64,000 bases of DNA from Nemertoderma westbladi (lineage: Eukaryota > Xenacoelomorpha > Nemertodermatida > Nemertodermatidae): NCBI GenBank assembly GCA_032718475.1, contig JAUCBJ010000586.1, forward strand, positions 1 to 64,000, read 5' to 3'. The notes under the pieces were generated by a model. It ran no database searches, was not told the origin of the DNA, and saw nothing but the letters and a program-made list of their open reading frames with translations. Below, one piece after another: positions 32,555 to 43,570 of this stretch (position 1 is the stretch's first letter; every line of letters begins with the position of its first letter). The translations under genes and the position numbers were made by a program.

Positions 32555-33212
32555 GTGTATCAAAGTAAAGTGTCATTTTCACTTGGATTCTTCACGGCAC
32601 TTTGTCTAATCATTTAATACGTTTTAGGATCAATTATTGGTTGGTACAATATAAGAAGCTTATCAACACCCCTTCTCTACTAAACGAGTGCATTTAGCCA
32701 AGCCCTTCAGTTTGTCGACTTCAAAAACCCTTATTCCCAAAAAATTATTCGTTACATTATCAAAAAATGTTATAGTTTTTAAACTAAAACAAATAAATAA
32801 ATTACACCTAAAATCAAAACAACAATCATAAACAATCTTGAAATTAATTCTGTTCTTTTTTCGCAATATTATTTTATTTTAATTACTACAACAATAACAA
32901 TTTAATTATGTGGAATTGTCAGTTACCTATATGTGGGGCAATTTTTAATTTATATTAATAAATTTTATTCTTCTTTTAGTTAACGATATATAGCAATTAA
33001 TTTGCGACAGGTCACTTTAAATTTTATTTCATTCCCATTGAATAACCGCTTATTGCAAAATTTATAAACATTTTCTGGAACATCACTAAATCGGTCCGTA
33101 TTTTCCTCTAATATTCCTTAGTATTATGCCAATTTCTTTAGAATTTCCGTCAATAAAATAATACAGTATATGTCCCATTCCAAATATTTTTTGGAGAAAT
33201 GGATATATATCA
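32555..33212. other. AT-rich gap before the satellite
   Basis: No supported gene; the 67-codon minus frame at 32663-32866 is low-complexity and not called. The stretch ends at the first 36-bp satellite unit. Confidence 0.5.
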
Positions 33213-36200
33213 CCTACTGAATATACCCACATTAGTCACAAAAACTTTTCTACTGAATATACCCACATTAGTCACAAAAACTTTTCTACTGAATTTACCC
33301 ACAGTTAGTCACAAAAAACTTTTCTACTGAATATACGCACAGTTGGTCACAAAAACTTTTCTAATGAATATACCCACATTAGTCACAAAAACTTTTCTAC
33401 TGAATTTACCCACAGTTGGTCACAAAAACCTTTTCTACTGAATATGCCCACAGTTAGTCACAAAAAACTTTTCTGCTGAATATACCCACATTAGTCACAA
33501 AAAACTTTTCTACTGAATATACCCACATTAGTCACAAAAACTTTTCTACTGAATTTACCCACAGTTAGTCACGAAAACTTTTCAACTGAATTTACCCACA
33601 GTTAGTCACAAAAACCTTTTCTACTGAATATACCCACATTAGTCACAAAAACTTTTCTACTGAATTTACCCACAGTTAGTCACAAAAAACTTTTCTACTG
33701 AATATACCCACAGTTGGTCACAAAAACTTTTCTAATGAATATACCCACATTAGTCACAAAAACTTTTCTACTGAATTTACCCACAGTTAGTCACAAAAAA
33801 CTTTTCTACTGAATATACCCACATTAGTCACAAAAACTTTTCTACTGAATTTACCCACAGTTAGTCATGAAAACTTTTCAACTGAATTTACCCACAGTTA
33901 GTCACGAAAACTTTTCAACTGAATTTACCCACATTAGTCACAAAAACTTTTCTACTGAATTTACCCACAGTTAGTCACAATAAACTTTTCTACTGAATAT
34001 ACCCACAGTTGGTCACAAAAACTTTTCTAATGAATGTACCCACATTAGTCACAAAAACTTTTCTACTGAATTTACCCACAGTTAGTCACAAAAACCTTTT
34101 CTACTGAATATACCCACATTAGTCACAAAAACTTTTCTACTGAATTTACCCACAGTTAGTCACAAAAAACTTTTCTACTGAATTTACCCACAGTTAGTCA
34201 CGAAAACTTTTCAACTGAATTTACCCACAGTTGGTCACAAAAACTTTTCTAATGAATATACCCACATTAGTCACAAAAACTTTTCTACTGAATTTATCCA
34301 CAGTTAGTCACAAAAAACTTTTCTACTGAATATACCCACATTAGTCACAAAAAACATTTCTACTGAATTTACCCACAGTTAGTCACAAAAAACTTTTCTA
34401 CTGAATATACCCACATTAGTCACAAAAACTTTTCTACTGAATTTACCCACAGTTAGTCACGAAAACTTTTCAACTGAATTTACCCACAGTTAGTCACAAA
34501 AAACTTTTCTACTGAATATACCCACAGTTGGTCACAAAAACTTTTCTAATGAATATACCCACATTAGTCACAAAAAGTTTTCTACTGAATTTACCCACAG
34601 TTAGTCACAAAAAACTTTTCTACTGAATATACCCACATTAGTCACAAAAACTTTTCTACTGAATTTACCCACAGTTAGTCACGAAAACTTTTCAACTGAA
34701 TTTACCCACAGTTAGTCACAAAAACCTTTTCTACTGAATATACCCACATTAGTCACAAAAACTTTTCTACTGAATTTACCCACAGTTAGTCACAAAAAAC
34801 TTTTCTACTGAATATACCCACAGTTGGTCACAAAAACTTTTCTAATGAATATACCCACATTAGTCACAAAACCTTTTCTACTGAATATACCCACATTAGT
34901 CACAAAAACTTTTCTACTGAATTTACCCACAGTTAGTCACAAAAAACTTTTCTACTGAATATACCCACATTAGTCACAAAAACTTTTCTACTGAATTTAC
35001 CCACAGTTAGTCACAAAAAACTTTTCTACTGAATTTACCCACAGTTAGTCACGAAAACTTTTCAACTGAATTTACCCACAGTTGGTCACAAAAACTTTTC
35101 TAATGAATATACCCACATTAGTCACAAAAACTTTTCTACTGAATTTACCCACAGTTAGTCACAAAAACTTTTCTACTGAATTTACCCACAGTTAGTCACA
35201 AAAAACTTTTCTACTGAATTTACCCACAGTTAGTCATGAAAACTTTTCAACTGAATTTACCCACAGTTGGTCACAAAAACTTTTCTAATGAATATACCCA
35301 CATTAGTCACAAAAACTTTTCTACTGAATTTACCCACAGTTAGTCACAAAAACTTTTCTACTGAATTTACCCACAGTTAGTCACAAAAAACTTTTCTACT
35401 GAATTTACCCACAGTTAGTCATGAAAACTTTTCAACTGAATTTACCCACAGTTAGTCACGAAAACTTTTCAACTGAATTTACCCACAGTTGGTCACAAAA
35501 ACTTTTCTAATGAATATACCCACATTAGTCACAAAAACTTTTCTACTGAATTTACCCACAGTTAGTCACAAAAACTTTTCTACTGAATTTACCCACAGTT
35601 AGTCACAAAAAACTTTTCTACTGAATTTACCCACAGTTAGTCACGAAAACTTTTCAACTGAATTTACCCACAGTTGGTCACAAAAACTTTTCTAATGAAT
35701 ATACCCACATTAGTCACAAAAACTTTTCTACTGAATTTACCCACAGTTAGTCACAAAAACTTTTCTACTGAATTTACCCACAGTTAGTCACAAAAAACTT
35801 TTCTACTGAATTTACCCACAGTTAGTCATGAAAACTTTTCAACTGAATTTACCCACAGTTGGTCACAAAAACTTTTCTAATGAATATACCCACATTAGTC
35901 ACAAAAACTTTTCTACTGAATTTACCCACAGTTAGTCACAAAAAACTTTTCTACTGAATTTACCCACAGTTAGTCACGAAAACTTTTCAACTGAATTTAC
36001 CCACAGTTGGTCACAAAAACTTTTCTAATGAATATACCCACATTAGTCACAAAAACTTTTCTACTGAATTTACCCACAGTTAGTCACAAAAAACTTTTCT
36101 ACTGAATTTACCCACAGTTAGTCACGAAAACTTTTCTACTGAATTTACCCACAGTTAGTCACAAAAAACTTTTCTACTGAATTTACCCACAGTTAGTCAT

Positions 36201-36273
36201 GAAAACTTTTCAACTGAATTTACCCACAGTTGGTCACAAAAACTTTTCTAATGAATATACCCACATATTTCTA
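33213..36273. repeat. 36-38 bp satellite array, left block
   Basis: Units with CTACTGAAT(A/T)TACCCACA followed by TTAGTCACAAAAA and CTTTT repeat about 83 times. Two main variants exist (ATATACCCACATTAGT, 36 bp; ATTTACCCACAGTTAGT, 37-38 bp). They alternate with CAACTGAAT and TAATGAAT variants in recurring higher-order groups, for example the blocks near 35080-35250 and 35260-35430. The array is broken at CCCACAT by the RLE element and resumes at 41778. Confidence 0.97.
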
Positions 36274-36418
36274 GATAGAATTAATTGAATAATAGTAATT
36301 GACAGATAACAGTAGCACCGTTACTAAGATATAATATAAAACTAAAAGTAATATTGTAATATACGATACATTGAACATTGCGTTAGAGTATGCTACGGCA
36401 AGGGCTACTGACCGGGCC

Positions 36419-39400
36419 CTAATCCCCAAAGAGTCCACCAGGGGATGGGCCAGCATTTGCCAGGACAGACGCCGCGTTGCCCACCAGAATGGCCATGACG
36501 ATACGCTGAAGTAGAAACCTGTGGGAGCGCGGCTCATGAGTCATGGTGTGGAGACGGGACCCAATCTCCTGGAGGAAGGAGGACGTCTCCGGACCGGGGC
36601 GCCCCAGGGTCTCGAACGCAACAGGGTGAAATATATGACCCCGCTCCATCACCTCCGCATATGTCAAGTTCTTTCCCTGTTCGGCACTCTCTGCAGCACG
36701 ACCCCCTGCAATTAGCGTCTGTTGGCGGTGACTAGGGGCAAGGGGTTCAACCACTGTGGCATCCCAGGTTAGCATTCGACCCTGGGACCAAGGCACAAGT
36801 GTCACCCCGTCTACACGCTTCCCGTCATTGCGGCAGAGTCCTGATGGTTCCAGAATGGAGGGAACCCCACAGCTGACCAATGCCCGTCTCACAATATCAT
36901 TAACCATGGTGTGGCGAGGGAACCGGCCTGCGCTCCTCCGGCATGAGAGACCATGTAGACCATTGGACGCTACTGGATTGCCACAACGGTCGCAGATGTG
37001 GGGCTCTACCACCTTTTCTCCAAGGCGAATGGCGATGGCAATTCGAAACTGCGCATCGCTTAGTTTTAGCCCCAGAGCTGCACTAGGAAGAGCATCAAGC
37101 CAGGAGCCAGCGGTCGGTTGATCGAGGGAGTTCAGTCGAGCAAGGTCGAGAGTAGAAGCTACAAGACGGAGGGTGGCGAGGCTTTCTTGATGGATGGGCG
37201 CCATCCACAACCTCTGTGTTGACACAGTGGGTGGTGCTGAGTCGGGGGGGAGTGACGCATTCCGTATGGTCATGGCTAATTCCCGTGCTGGGCTCGGCAT
37301 CCCTGCGGAAGGGTACAAGCGGTTTGAAAGGGTTGAACATGCAGCCGCAGAAGCCAGGAAGGCAGAGGGTGCGAGCTGCACTGCTGATCCCAAACCAAGA
37401 CCGCCAACCCGTGCTGGTAGGCAAGCCTGGGCCCATGCTGGGTCACCAATTTCTGTATTGGCAACCACTTGAAGGGCACCACGAAGCACTCGATCATAGT
37501 CCCTAAGAAGGGTGGGGAACCTAAAACATGGGGCAGCCCTAAGGAAGTACATCAGCCTGGGTATGGCAAATGAGTTCCTCAGGAGGAAAAAGCCGTGATG
37601 TGCGTCAAGGAGTGGAAGCCGGCTAACTAGAGTGGTGAGGTCGCCGACCTTGGCTGTGAGGCAAGAGGCGATGGCAGATTCTCCGATGGGGGCGCCAAGA
37701 ATGGTCAACTGATCCAGCAGCGGGCATGGGATGCCGGCACAGATAGCATCGAACTCCATCTGGATCTGGGCACGTGATTCTTCTGTCTCGGGCCCCAAGA
37801 AAAACAACTCGCTCTTTGTGGGGTTAATCATCAGCCCAAGTTTCCTCCCATCATCGATCAACCTTGAGAGGTCCCTCAGCACAACCCGATGGTCATCAGC
37901 TAGGTTTCCATCGTCCAGGTACCAGACATTGAAAGCCGATTCCAATGCCTGGATGGTTGGGTTTTCTGTGTCTCCGAACAGCTGCGGGCCATCTGTGTCC
38001 CCTTGTTGTACGCCCTCGTCAGAGAGTAGGACTTGGTCACCATTAAGGAGAAAGGTTGCCTCCCCATAGGCAGCAAGGGTGTAATTATAAATCGCGGGAT
38101 GAGCAGCATGGACAGTCTCCAGCATTGAGTCTCGGCGGATTGAGTTGAATGCATTACTAAAATCTATTTTTAGCAACACGAAACCCGCCGGATTTTCCCC
38201 ATTGACCAGCGCCCTTACTGCGTGGGCAGCCCCCTCTGCACCTAACTTGCAGCCAATACCCAGCTGAACCGATCCATATGACTCTGTCCGTTTCTCTGCA
38301 GCTAAGGTTCCAGAGAACTTGCCACACAAACGACGAAGGGTAACCCCAACAGCTATGGGACGGATTCCCGGCCCACTCTTCTTGAATGCAAACAAGTTTG
38401 CCCCAAAGAATATAGGCCGGATAGCAGTTGGCACCTTGCCCGCCATGGTAACATCAACGAACCTTGCTAGGGATGACAGGAGGCGTTCTCCAGCTTCGCC
38501 ATTTGTTGGAGTGACAAGATCCTTATATATCTGAGGCCGCACCCCATCTGGGCCTCCAGCACTCCCGCTAGGGAAGGATGAGATCAACCTCCGGAGTATC
38601 GTGGGGGTACAAGGGCGAGCAGACGAGGTGACAGGCGGTGGTGGGTCTCTTCTATCATCTGGTCTGGCAGGGTGCTTTCCCCGTAGCAACTCTAGTGTCT
38701 CCGGTGTGTTGGGGGCAATGGCGTTCTTCGAGGAAGCTAACCGTATAGCTCCCTTGATGTCACCATCCTCTATCTTCTCTGCCACCATGGTAGCCAGTCT
38801 AACCGACTCCTCCTGGGGCCTCTGGCAATAGGGGCCAGATGTCCGAGATGGTGGTGTTGGAAAACCTGAACCTAAATTAACCATGGCACGGAAATCGGCG
38901 ATCCTTTGGATAATGAGGGAAGCAAGAGATCGCTGGTGTTTCCTCCCCCCTCGACTTGGCGCTGGGATACAGAAGTCGCCAACTATGAGTAGCCAGATCC
39001 ATTTATGGACTCTCATCGGTTCGTCTGCAATAGCAGTAAACAACTCAGCGAACAGGTCAGCTAAGTTGGTCCTCGATGCCTTTGGGACATGTCTCAGCTG
39101 CCTTGTTCGCCACCCTCGTACTATATTCAAAATATCCCACTCTGATAATTCCCCTTGGGAATGTCTGATGGGGGGACCTTGCAAGGAGGCTGAAGCATCT
39201 GGCTGGACACTAGATCCCAGGCACCGGTTGGCAGGTGGGCCATGTGTGCGCAGAGTCCCATTGGCTTTTATTCCGAAGACCCTCAAACATACTGGACACG
39301 TGCCAGCTCCAGACATTGGAGGCCCTGACGAGCCGACCCCAGACCCTTGAGTGTCCGACACACCAATACCAACAGACACCGAAGGGACCGACACACTGAT

Positions 39401-41752
39401 AACAGACACCGAAGGAAGTGACCCACCGACTCCAGACACTTGAGGGGCCGACTCATCGACTCCAGATACTGAAGGGACTGACTCACCGACTCCAGACACT
39501 GAAGGAACCAATTCACCGACACCATAGTCTTGAGGAACCGACTCACCAACCCCAGACACTCGAGGGACCGACTCACTGACTCCAGACAATGAAGGAACCG
39601 ACCCACGGACTCCAGACACTTGAGGGGCCGACTCACCGACTCTAGACACTGAACGGACAGATTCACCGAATCCAGATACTGAAGGAACAGACTCACCGAC
39701 TACAGGCACTGAAGAGACAGAGTCACCAACCCCAAACACCGAAGGAACCGGCTCACCGACTCCAGACACTGGAGGAACCGACTCATCGACTCCAGACACT
39801 GAGCGGAATGACTCACCGACCCCAGAAGCCTGAGGAACCGACTCACCGACGCTAGACATTTGAGGAGCCGACTCACCGACTCCAGACACTGAACGGACAG
39901 ACTCACCGAAACCAGATACTGAAGGAACAGACTCACCGACTACAGGCACTGAAGAGACAGACTCCCCAACCTCAAACACCGAAGGAACCGGCTCACCGAC
40001 TCCAGACACTGGAGGAACCGACTCGCCGACCCCAGACACCGGAAAAACCGACTCACTGGATGCTGACACTGAAGGAGCCGGCTCACCGACTGCAGGCACG
40101 ACTCCATACACCTGAGAAACCAAGTCACCGACTCTAGATACTGCGCCGCCTGACTCACCGACCCCAGACATTTGAGGAACCGGCTCACCAACCCCACACA
40201 CTTGAGGAACCGACTCACCGAATCCATACATTTCAGAAACCGACTCACCGACTCTAGACACTAAACGAACTGACTCTCTGACCCCAGACACATGAGGAAC
40301 CGACTCGCCGACTCCAGACACTGAAGGGACCGACTCACCGACCCCAGACACTTGAGGAACCGACTCACCGAATCCATACATTTCAGAAACCGACTCACCG
40401 ACTCTAGACACTAAACGAACTGACTCTCTGACCCCAGACACATGAGGAACCGACTCGCCGACTCCAGACACTGAAGGGACCGCCTCACCGGCCCCAGACA
40501 CGTGAGGATCCGTCTCACCAACCCCACACACTTGAGGAACCGATTCACCGAATCCATACATTTCAGAAACCGACTCACCGACTCTAGACACTAAACGAAC
40601 TGACTCACTGACCCCAGACACATGAGGAACCGACTCGCCGACTCCAGAGACTGAAAGAACCGACTCACCAGCTCCAGACACTGAAGGGACCGAGTCACCG
40701 ATCCCGGACTCTTGAGGAACCGACTCACTAGCTCCAGAAACTTGTGGAACTGACTCACCGACTCCAAACAATTGAGAAACCGACACACCGATTCCAGACT
40801 CTTGAGGAACGGACTCATCAACCCCATACACTTGAGTAACCAACTTACCAACCACGGACACCGAAGGAACCGACTCACCCACTCCAGACAGTGAAGGAAC
40901 TGACTCACCAACCCCGTTCACCGAAGGAACCGACTCACCTACTCCAGACAGCTGAGGAACCGACTCCCCAACCCCAGGCACTTGAGGAACCGACTCACCG
41001 ATTCCATACACTTGAGAAACCGACTCACCGACTCTAGACACTGAACTGACTGACTCACCGCCCCCAGACACTTGAGGAACCGACTCGCCGACTCCAGACA
41101 CTGAAGGAACCGACTCACCAACCCCAGACACCGAAGGAACCGACTCACCTACTCCAGACACTAGGGGAACCGACTCACCAACCCCAGATGCCGAAGGGAC
41201 CGACTCACCGACGCCAGAAACTGGAAGTACCGAACCAACTTCCGACACTCCCTCACCCAAGGAAGATGACTGATAAGCTATTGCTTCACTACCACGACGG
41301 GCCCTGTCAAGTATTGCTGTTGCCCGAGCCTGTGCCTCGCCTGGGAACAGATCTCTCCCTACCTTCGTGGGAGATGTTATCCAGGAAGAGTTAGAATGGG
41401 AAACCGCCCTCATTGTAGTTGAAGGAGAAGAGCTCGTGACAACGCTATCAAACCCATCTAACGTCCTGTCCGAATCTAGAAGAGTCTCGTCTAGGATATA
41501 TCCATCTCCCGAATGCACGTTAACCATGGGCTGCGTCGAACTCCTTGATGGAGAGCATCGATCGGCGCTTTTGTCGTCGAAGGAAATGTTTGGCTGCGAA
41601 TTAACGGACCCCAACGCGTTTTCGCACAGACTGTTTATCGAAGGGGCACATGACGTGCAAGGGCGACCCTGTTTGACGCACACGCAACGAATGCATCGCC
41701 CTTTCTTAGCGTGGCAGCCGCAACAAGCGGGCGCCCTAGGACACAGAGACAT
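36419..41752 (-). CDS. Retrotransposon polyprotein: zinc clusters, 10-residue repeat region, reverse transcriptase, restriction-like endonuclease
   Basis: One uninterrupted 1777-codon frame. Residues 8-45 hold a cysteine cluster (CCGCHAKKGRCIRCVC ... CTSC). Residues about 165-810 are some 60 tandem copies of a 10-residue unit, SGVGESVPSV with variants. Near 816 a CPVCLRVF ... HGPPANRC finger follows. RT motifs are KIDFSNAFNSIRRD (about 1194), GVQQGD (about 1249) and the catalytic VWYLDDG (about 1277); the usual residues after QQGD appear as TDGP. The C-terminus has CDRCG ... LHGLSC (about 1585), RHTMVND and KRVDGVTLVPW...WDAT (about 1645), the CCHC and PD..D layout of restriction-like endonucleases, with V where P is usual. 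It would nick target DNA and prime reverse transcription there. Clade not assigned. Confidence 0.88.
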   Translation of the reverse strand: MSLCPRAPACCGCHAKKGRCIRCVCVKQGRPCTSCAPSINSLCENALGSVNSQPNISFDDKSADRCSPSRSSTQPMVNVHSGDGYILDETLLDSDRTLDGFDSVVTSSSPSTTMRAVSHSNSSWITSPTKVGRDLFPGEAQARATAILDRARRGSEAIAYQSSSLGEGVSEVGSVLPVSGVGESVPSASGVGESVPLVSGVGESVPSVSGVGESVPSVSGVGESVPQVSGGGESVSSVSRVGESVSQVYGIGESVPQVPGVGESVPQLSGVGESVPSVNGVGESVPSLSGVGESVPSVSVVGKLVTQVYGVDESVPQESGIGVSVSQLFGVGESVPQVSGASESVPQESGIGDSVPSVSGAGESVLSVSGVGESVPHVSGVSESVRLVSRVGESVSEMYGFGESVPQVCGVGETDPHVSGAGEAVPSVSGVGESVPHVSGVRESVRLVSRVGESVSEMYGFGESVPQVSGVGESVPSVSGVGESVPHVSGVRESVRLVSRVGESVSEMYGFGESVPQVCGVGEPVPQMSGVGESGGAVSRVGDLVSQVYGVVPAVGEPAPSVSASSESVFPVSGVGESVPPVSGVGEPVPSVFEVGESVSSVPVVGESVPSVSGFGESVRSVSGVGESAPQMSSVGESVPQASGVGESFRSVSGVDESVPPVSGVGEPVPSVFGVGDSVSSVPVVGESVPSVSGFGESVRSVSRVGESAPQVSGVRGSVPSLSGVSESVPRVSGVGESVPQDYGVGELVPSVSGVGESVPSVSGVDESAPQVSGVGGSLPSVSVISVSVPSVSVGIGVSDTQGSGVGSSGPPMSGAGTCPVCLRVFGIKANGTLRTHGPPANRCLGSSVQPDASASLQGPPIRHSQGELSEWDILNIVRGWRTRQLRHVPKASRTNLADLFAELFTAIADEPMRVHKWIWLLIVGDFCIPAPSRGGRKHQRSLASLIIQRIADFRAMVNLGSGFPTPPSRTSGPYCQRPQEESVRLATMVAEKIEDGDIKGAIRLASSKNAIAPNTPETLELLRGKHPARPDDRRDPPPPVTSSARPCTPTILRRLISSFPSGSAGGPDGVRPQIYKDLVTPTNGEAGERLLSSLARFVDVTMAGKVPTAIRPIFFGANLFAFKKSGPGIRPIAVGVTLRRLCGKFSGTLAAEKRTESYGSVQLGIGCKLGAEGAAHAVRALVNGENPAGFVLLKIDFSNAFNSIRRDSMLETVHAAHPAIYNYTLAAYGEATFLLNGDQVLLSDEGVQQGDTDGPQLFGDTENPTIQALESAFNVWYLDDGNLADDHRVVLRDLSRLIDDGRKLGLMINPTKSELFFLGPETEESRAQIQMEFDAICAGIPCPLLDQLTILGAPIGESAIASCLTAKVGDLTTLVSRLPLLDAHHGFFLLRNSFAIPRLMYFLRAAPCFRFPTLLRDYDRVLRGALQVVANTEIGDPAWAQACLPARVGGLGLGSAVQLAPSAFLASAAACSTLSNRLYPSAGMPSPARELAMTIRNASLPPDSAPPTVSTQRLWMAPIHQESLATLRLVASTLDLARLNSLDQPTAGSWLDALPSAALGLKLSDAQFRIAIAIRLGEKVVEPHICDRCGNPVASNGLHGLSCRRSAGRFPRHTMVNDIVRRALVSCGVPSILEPSGLCRNDGKRVDGVTLVPWSQGRMLTWDATVVEPLAPSHRQQTLIAGGRAAESAEQGKNLTYAEVMERGHIFHPVAFETLGRPGPETSSFLQEIGSRLHTMTHEPRSHRFLLQRIVMAILVGNAASVLANAGPSPGGLFGD
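39320..41260. repeat. 30-bp coding minisatellite inside the RLE element
   Basis: About 60 units of 30 bp (for example ACCGACTCACCGACTCCAGA on plus) encode the 10-residue GVGESVPSVS repeat on minus. All units stay in frame. Larger duplicated blocks are visible, for example about 240 bp repeated near 40180-40420 and 40360-40600, showing recent unequal exchange. Confidence 0.93.
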
Positions 41753-41777
41753 CTCAACAGCCTAGTCGTCACAGTCA

Positions 41778-42377
41778 ACTTTTCTACTGAATTTATCCAC
41801 AGTTAGTCACAAAAACTTTTCTCCTGAATATACCCACAGTTAGTCACAAAAAACTTTTCTACTGAATATACCCACATTAGTCACAAAAAACTTTTCTACT
41901 GAATTTACCCACAGTTAGTCACAAAAAACTTTTCTACTGAATATACCCACAGTTGGTCACAAAAACTTTTCTAATGAATATACCCACATTAGTCACAAAA
42001 ACTTTTCTACTGAATTTACCCACAGTTAGTCACGAAAACTTTTCAACTGAATTTACCCACAGTTAGTCACCAAAACCTTTTCTACTGAATATACCCACAT
42101 TAGTCACAAAAACTTTTCTACTGAATTTACCCACAGTTAGTCACAAAAAACTTTTCTACTGAATATACCCACAGTTGGTCACAAAAACTTTTCTGCTGAA
42201 TGTACCCACATTAGTCACAAAAACTTTTCAACTGAATTTACCCACAGTTAGTCACAAAAAACTTTTCTACTGAATTTACCCACAGTTGGTCACAAAAACT
42301 TTTCTAATGAATATACCCACATTAGTCACAAAAACTTTTCTACTGAATTTACCCACAGTTAGTCACAAAAAACTTTT
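41778..42377. repeat. 36-38 bp satellite array, right block
   Basis: The same units as 33213-36273 continue for about 16 copies to AAAAAACTTTTGG at 42377. The first unit after the retroelement has small differences (GTCACAGTCAACTTTT), which may mark the 5' junction of the insertion. Confidence 0.96.
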
Positions 42378-42832
42378 GGCAATTTTGTCTCAATTTTTTC
42401 ATTAAGCCCCTATGGAAAGAATACCAAATAAAGTTGATTATTACATTGTTAAAGGTATGAGATGTAAATCAATATATTTAATCTAACATCACCTGAATAT
42501 TGAGTATTTGTGTGTTATTTTTATTGTATGTAATTGTAATTATGTATAAAAAGTTACAGTACACAATAGCTTCATTGTTATTTTCGAATTGAGCTAAAAT
42601 AAAAGTTGCCTTTACATTTTTCTTTAAGACATCCAAAATGTAACGCTGATGATCTCTTGGATTCCAGATTTAAAATAGCCAATAAAAGACTTCGACAACA
42701 AAGTTTGTAATATTGCAACCAATCACCGTCCATAACCTTCCGCATCTTCTAAAAAGTTGGAAAAATTAAGGGGAAATAATAATAATATGCACGCCGTGAT
42801 TATGCTGTATGATATCGTATATGGACGGTTGC
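42378..42832. other. AT-rich flank right of the satellite
   Basis: No gene seen. It runs to the start of the 12-bp minisatellite. Confidence 0.5.
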
Positions 42833-43256
42833 CTACCCGCCCACCTGCCCGCTCACCTACCCGCTCACCTGCCCGCCCAAATACACGCCCAACTACCCGC
42901 CCAACCACCCGCCCACCTGCCCGCCCACCTGCCCGCTCACCTGCCCGCTCACCTACCCGCCCACCTGCCCGCTCACCTGCCCGCCCAAATACACGCCCAA
43001 CTACCCGCCCAACTACCCGCCCAACTACCCGCCCACCTACCCGCCCAACTACCCGCCCACCTGCCCGCTCACCTACCCTCTCACCTATCCGCCCACCTGC
43101 CCGCTCACCTGCCCGCCCAACTACCCGCCCACCTGCCCGCTCACCTGCCCGCCCACCTGCCCGTCCAACTACCCGCCCACCTGCCCGCTCACCTACCCGC
43201 CAAACTACCCACCCACCTGCCCGCTCACCTACCCTCTCACCTACCCGCCCAACTAC
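42833..43256. repeat. 12-bp minisatellite (CCYGCCCGCYCA type)
   Basis: About 35 copies of a 12-bp unit such as CCTGCCCGCCCA with A/C and T/C variants. Because 12 is a multiple of 3, both strands stay open and yield artificial repeat proteins (TRPPARSP on plus, RVVGRAGERAGG on minus). No start context or domain supports a gene. Confidence 0.95.
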
Positions 43257-43570
43257 CCATCCAGAGCCCCTTCTAACAACAGGTTGTCCGTCTAAATCCA
43301 TCACCCAACAACCCATATGTTGTGTCGAACCACAATCGACACGACAAGAAATAAATAATAATAATAAACAAAAAAATAACAACTAACAACTAACAAACGA
43401 GCAAAAATTAAACTGTAACATGTACTAATGACATTCGTTTATTGTTTTTGTTTGTACGCCATTGTGACATTGCTTGATAATTGGCATTGTTTATGTTAAA
43501 ATTCATCTATTATATCTCAGTAAACTAAAATTTAACATATATTCTATTATTCATATATATTCTGTTTTGT
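43257..43570. other. AT-rich gap before LINE D
   Basis: No supported feature apart from short AAT runs (43350-43380). Confidence 0.5.

Larger units (their letters stand above)
36274..41777 (-). mobile_element. RLE-type non-LTR retrotransposon inserted in satellite DNA
   Basis: About 5.5 kb lies inside the satellite with one full-length reading frame. On minus the 5' UTR is only about 25 bases and the 3' UTR about 145 bases without poly(A). The left junction follows CCCACAT of a satellite unit and the right one resumes at GTCACA, so little or no satellite was lost and no long target duplication is seen. The 3' UTR reappears as a truncated copy at 59437-59529, confirming a family. Confidence 0.88.

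Noticed and set aside
33213-36273. CRISPR-like array of regular repeats
   Set aside because: Units are contiguous with no unique spacers, and the DNA is animal; it is a satellite.
36271-36537. 88-codon minus frame at the RLE 3' end
   Set aside because: Shadow of the large frame and 3' UTR.
39283-41148. Several minus frames reading SRFLQCLESVSRFLKCLG
   Set aside because: Alternative frame of the 30-bp coding repeats, open only because of the period.
42723-43386. Frames of 219, 209 and 155 codons on both strands
   Set aside because: All are products of the 12-bp minisatellite, whose period keeps frames open.
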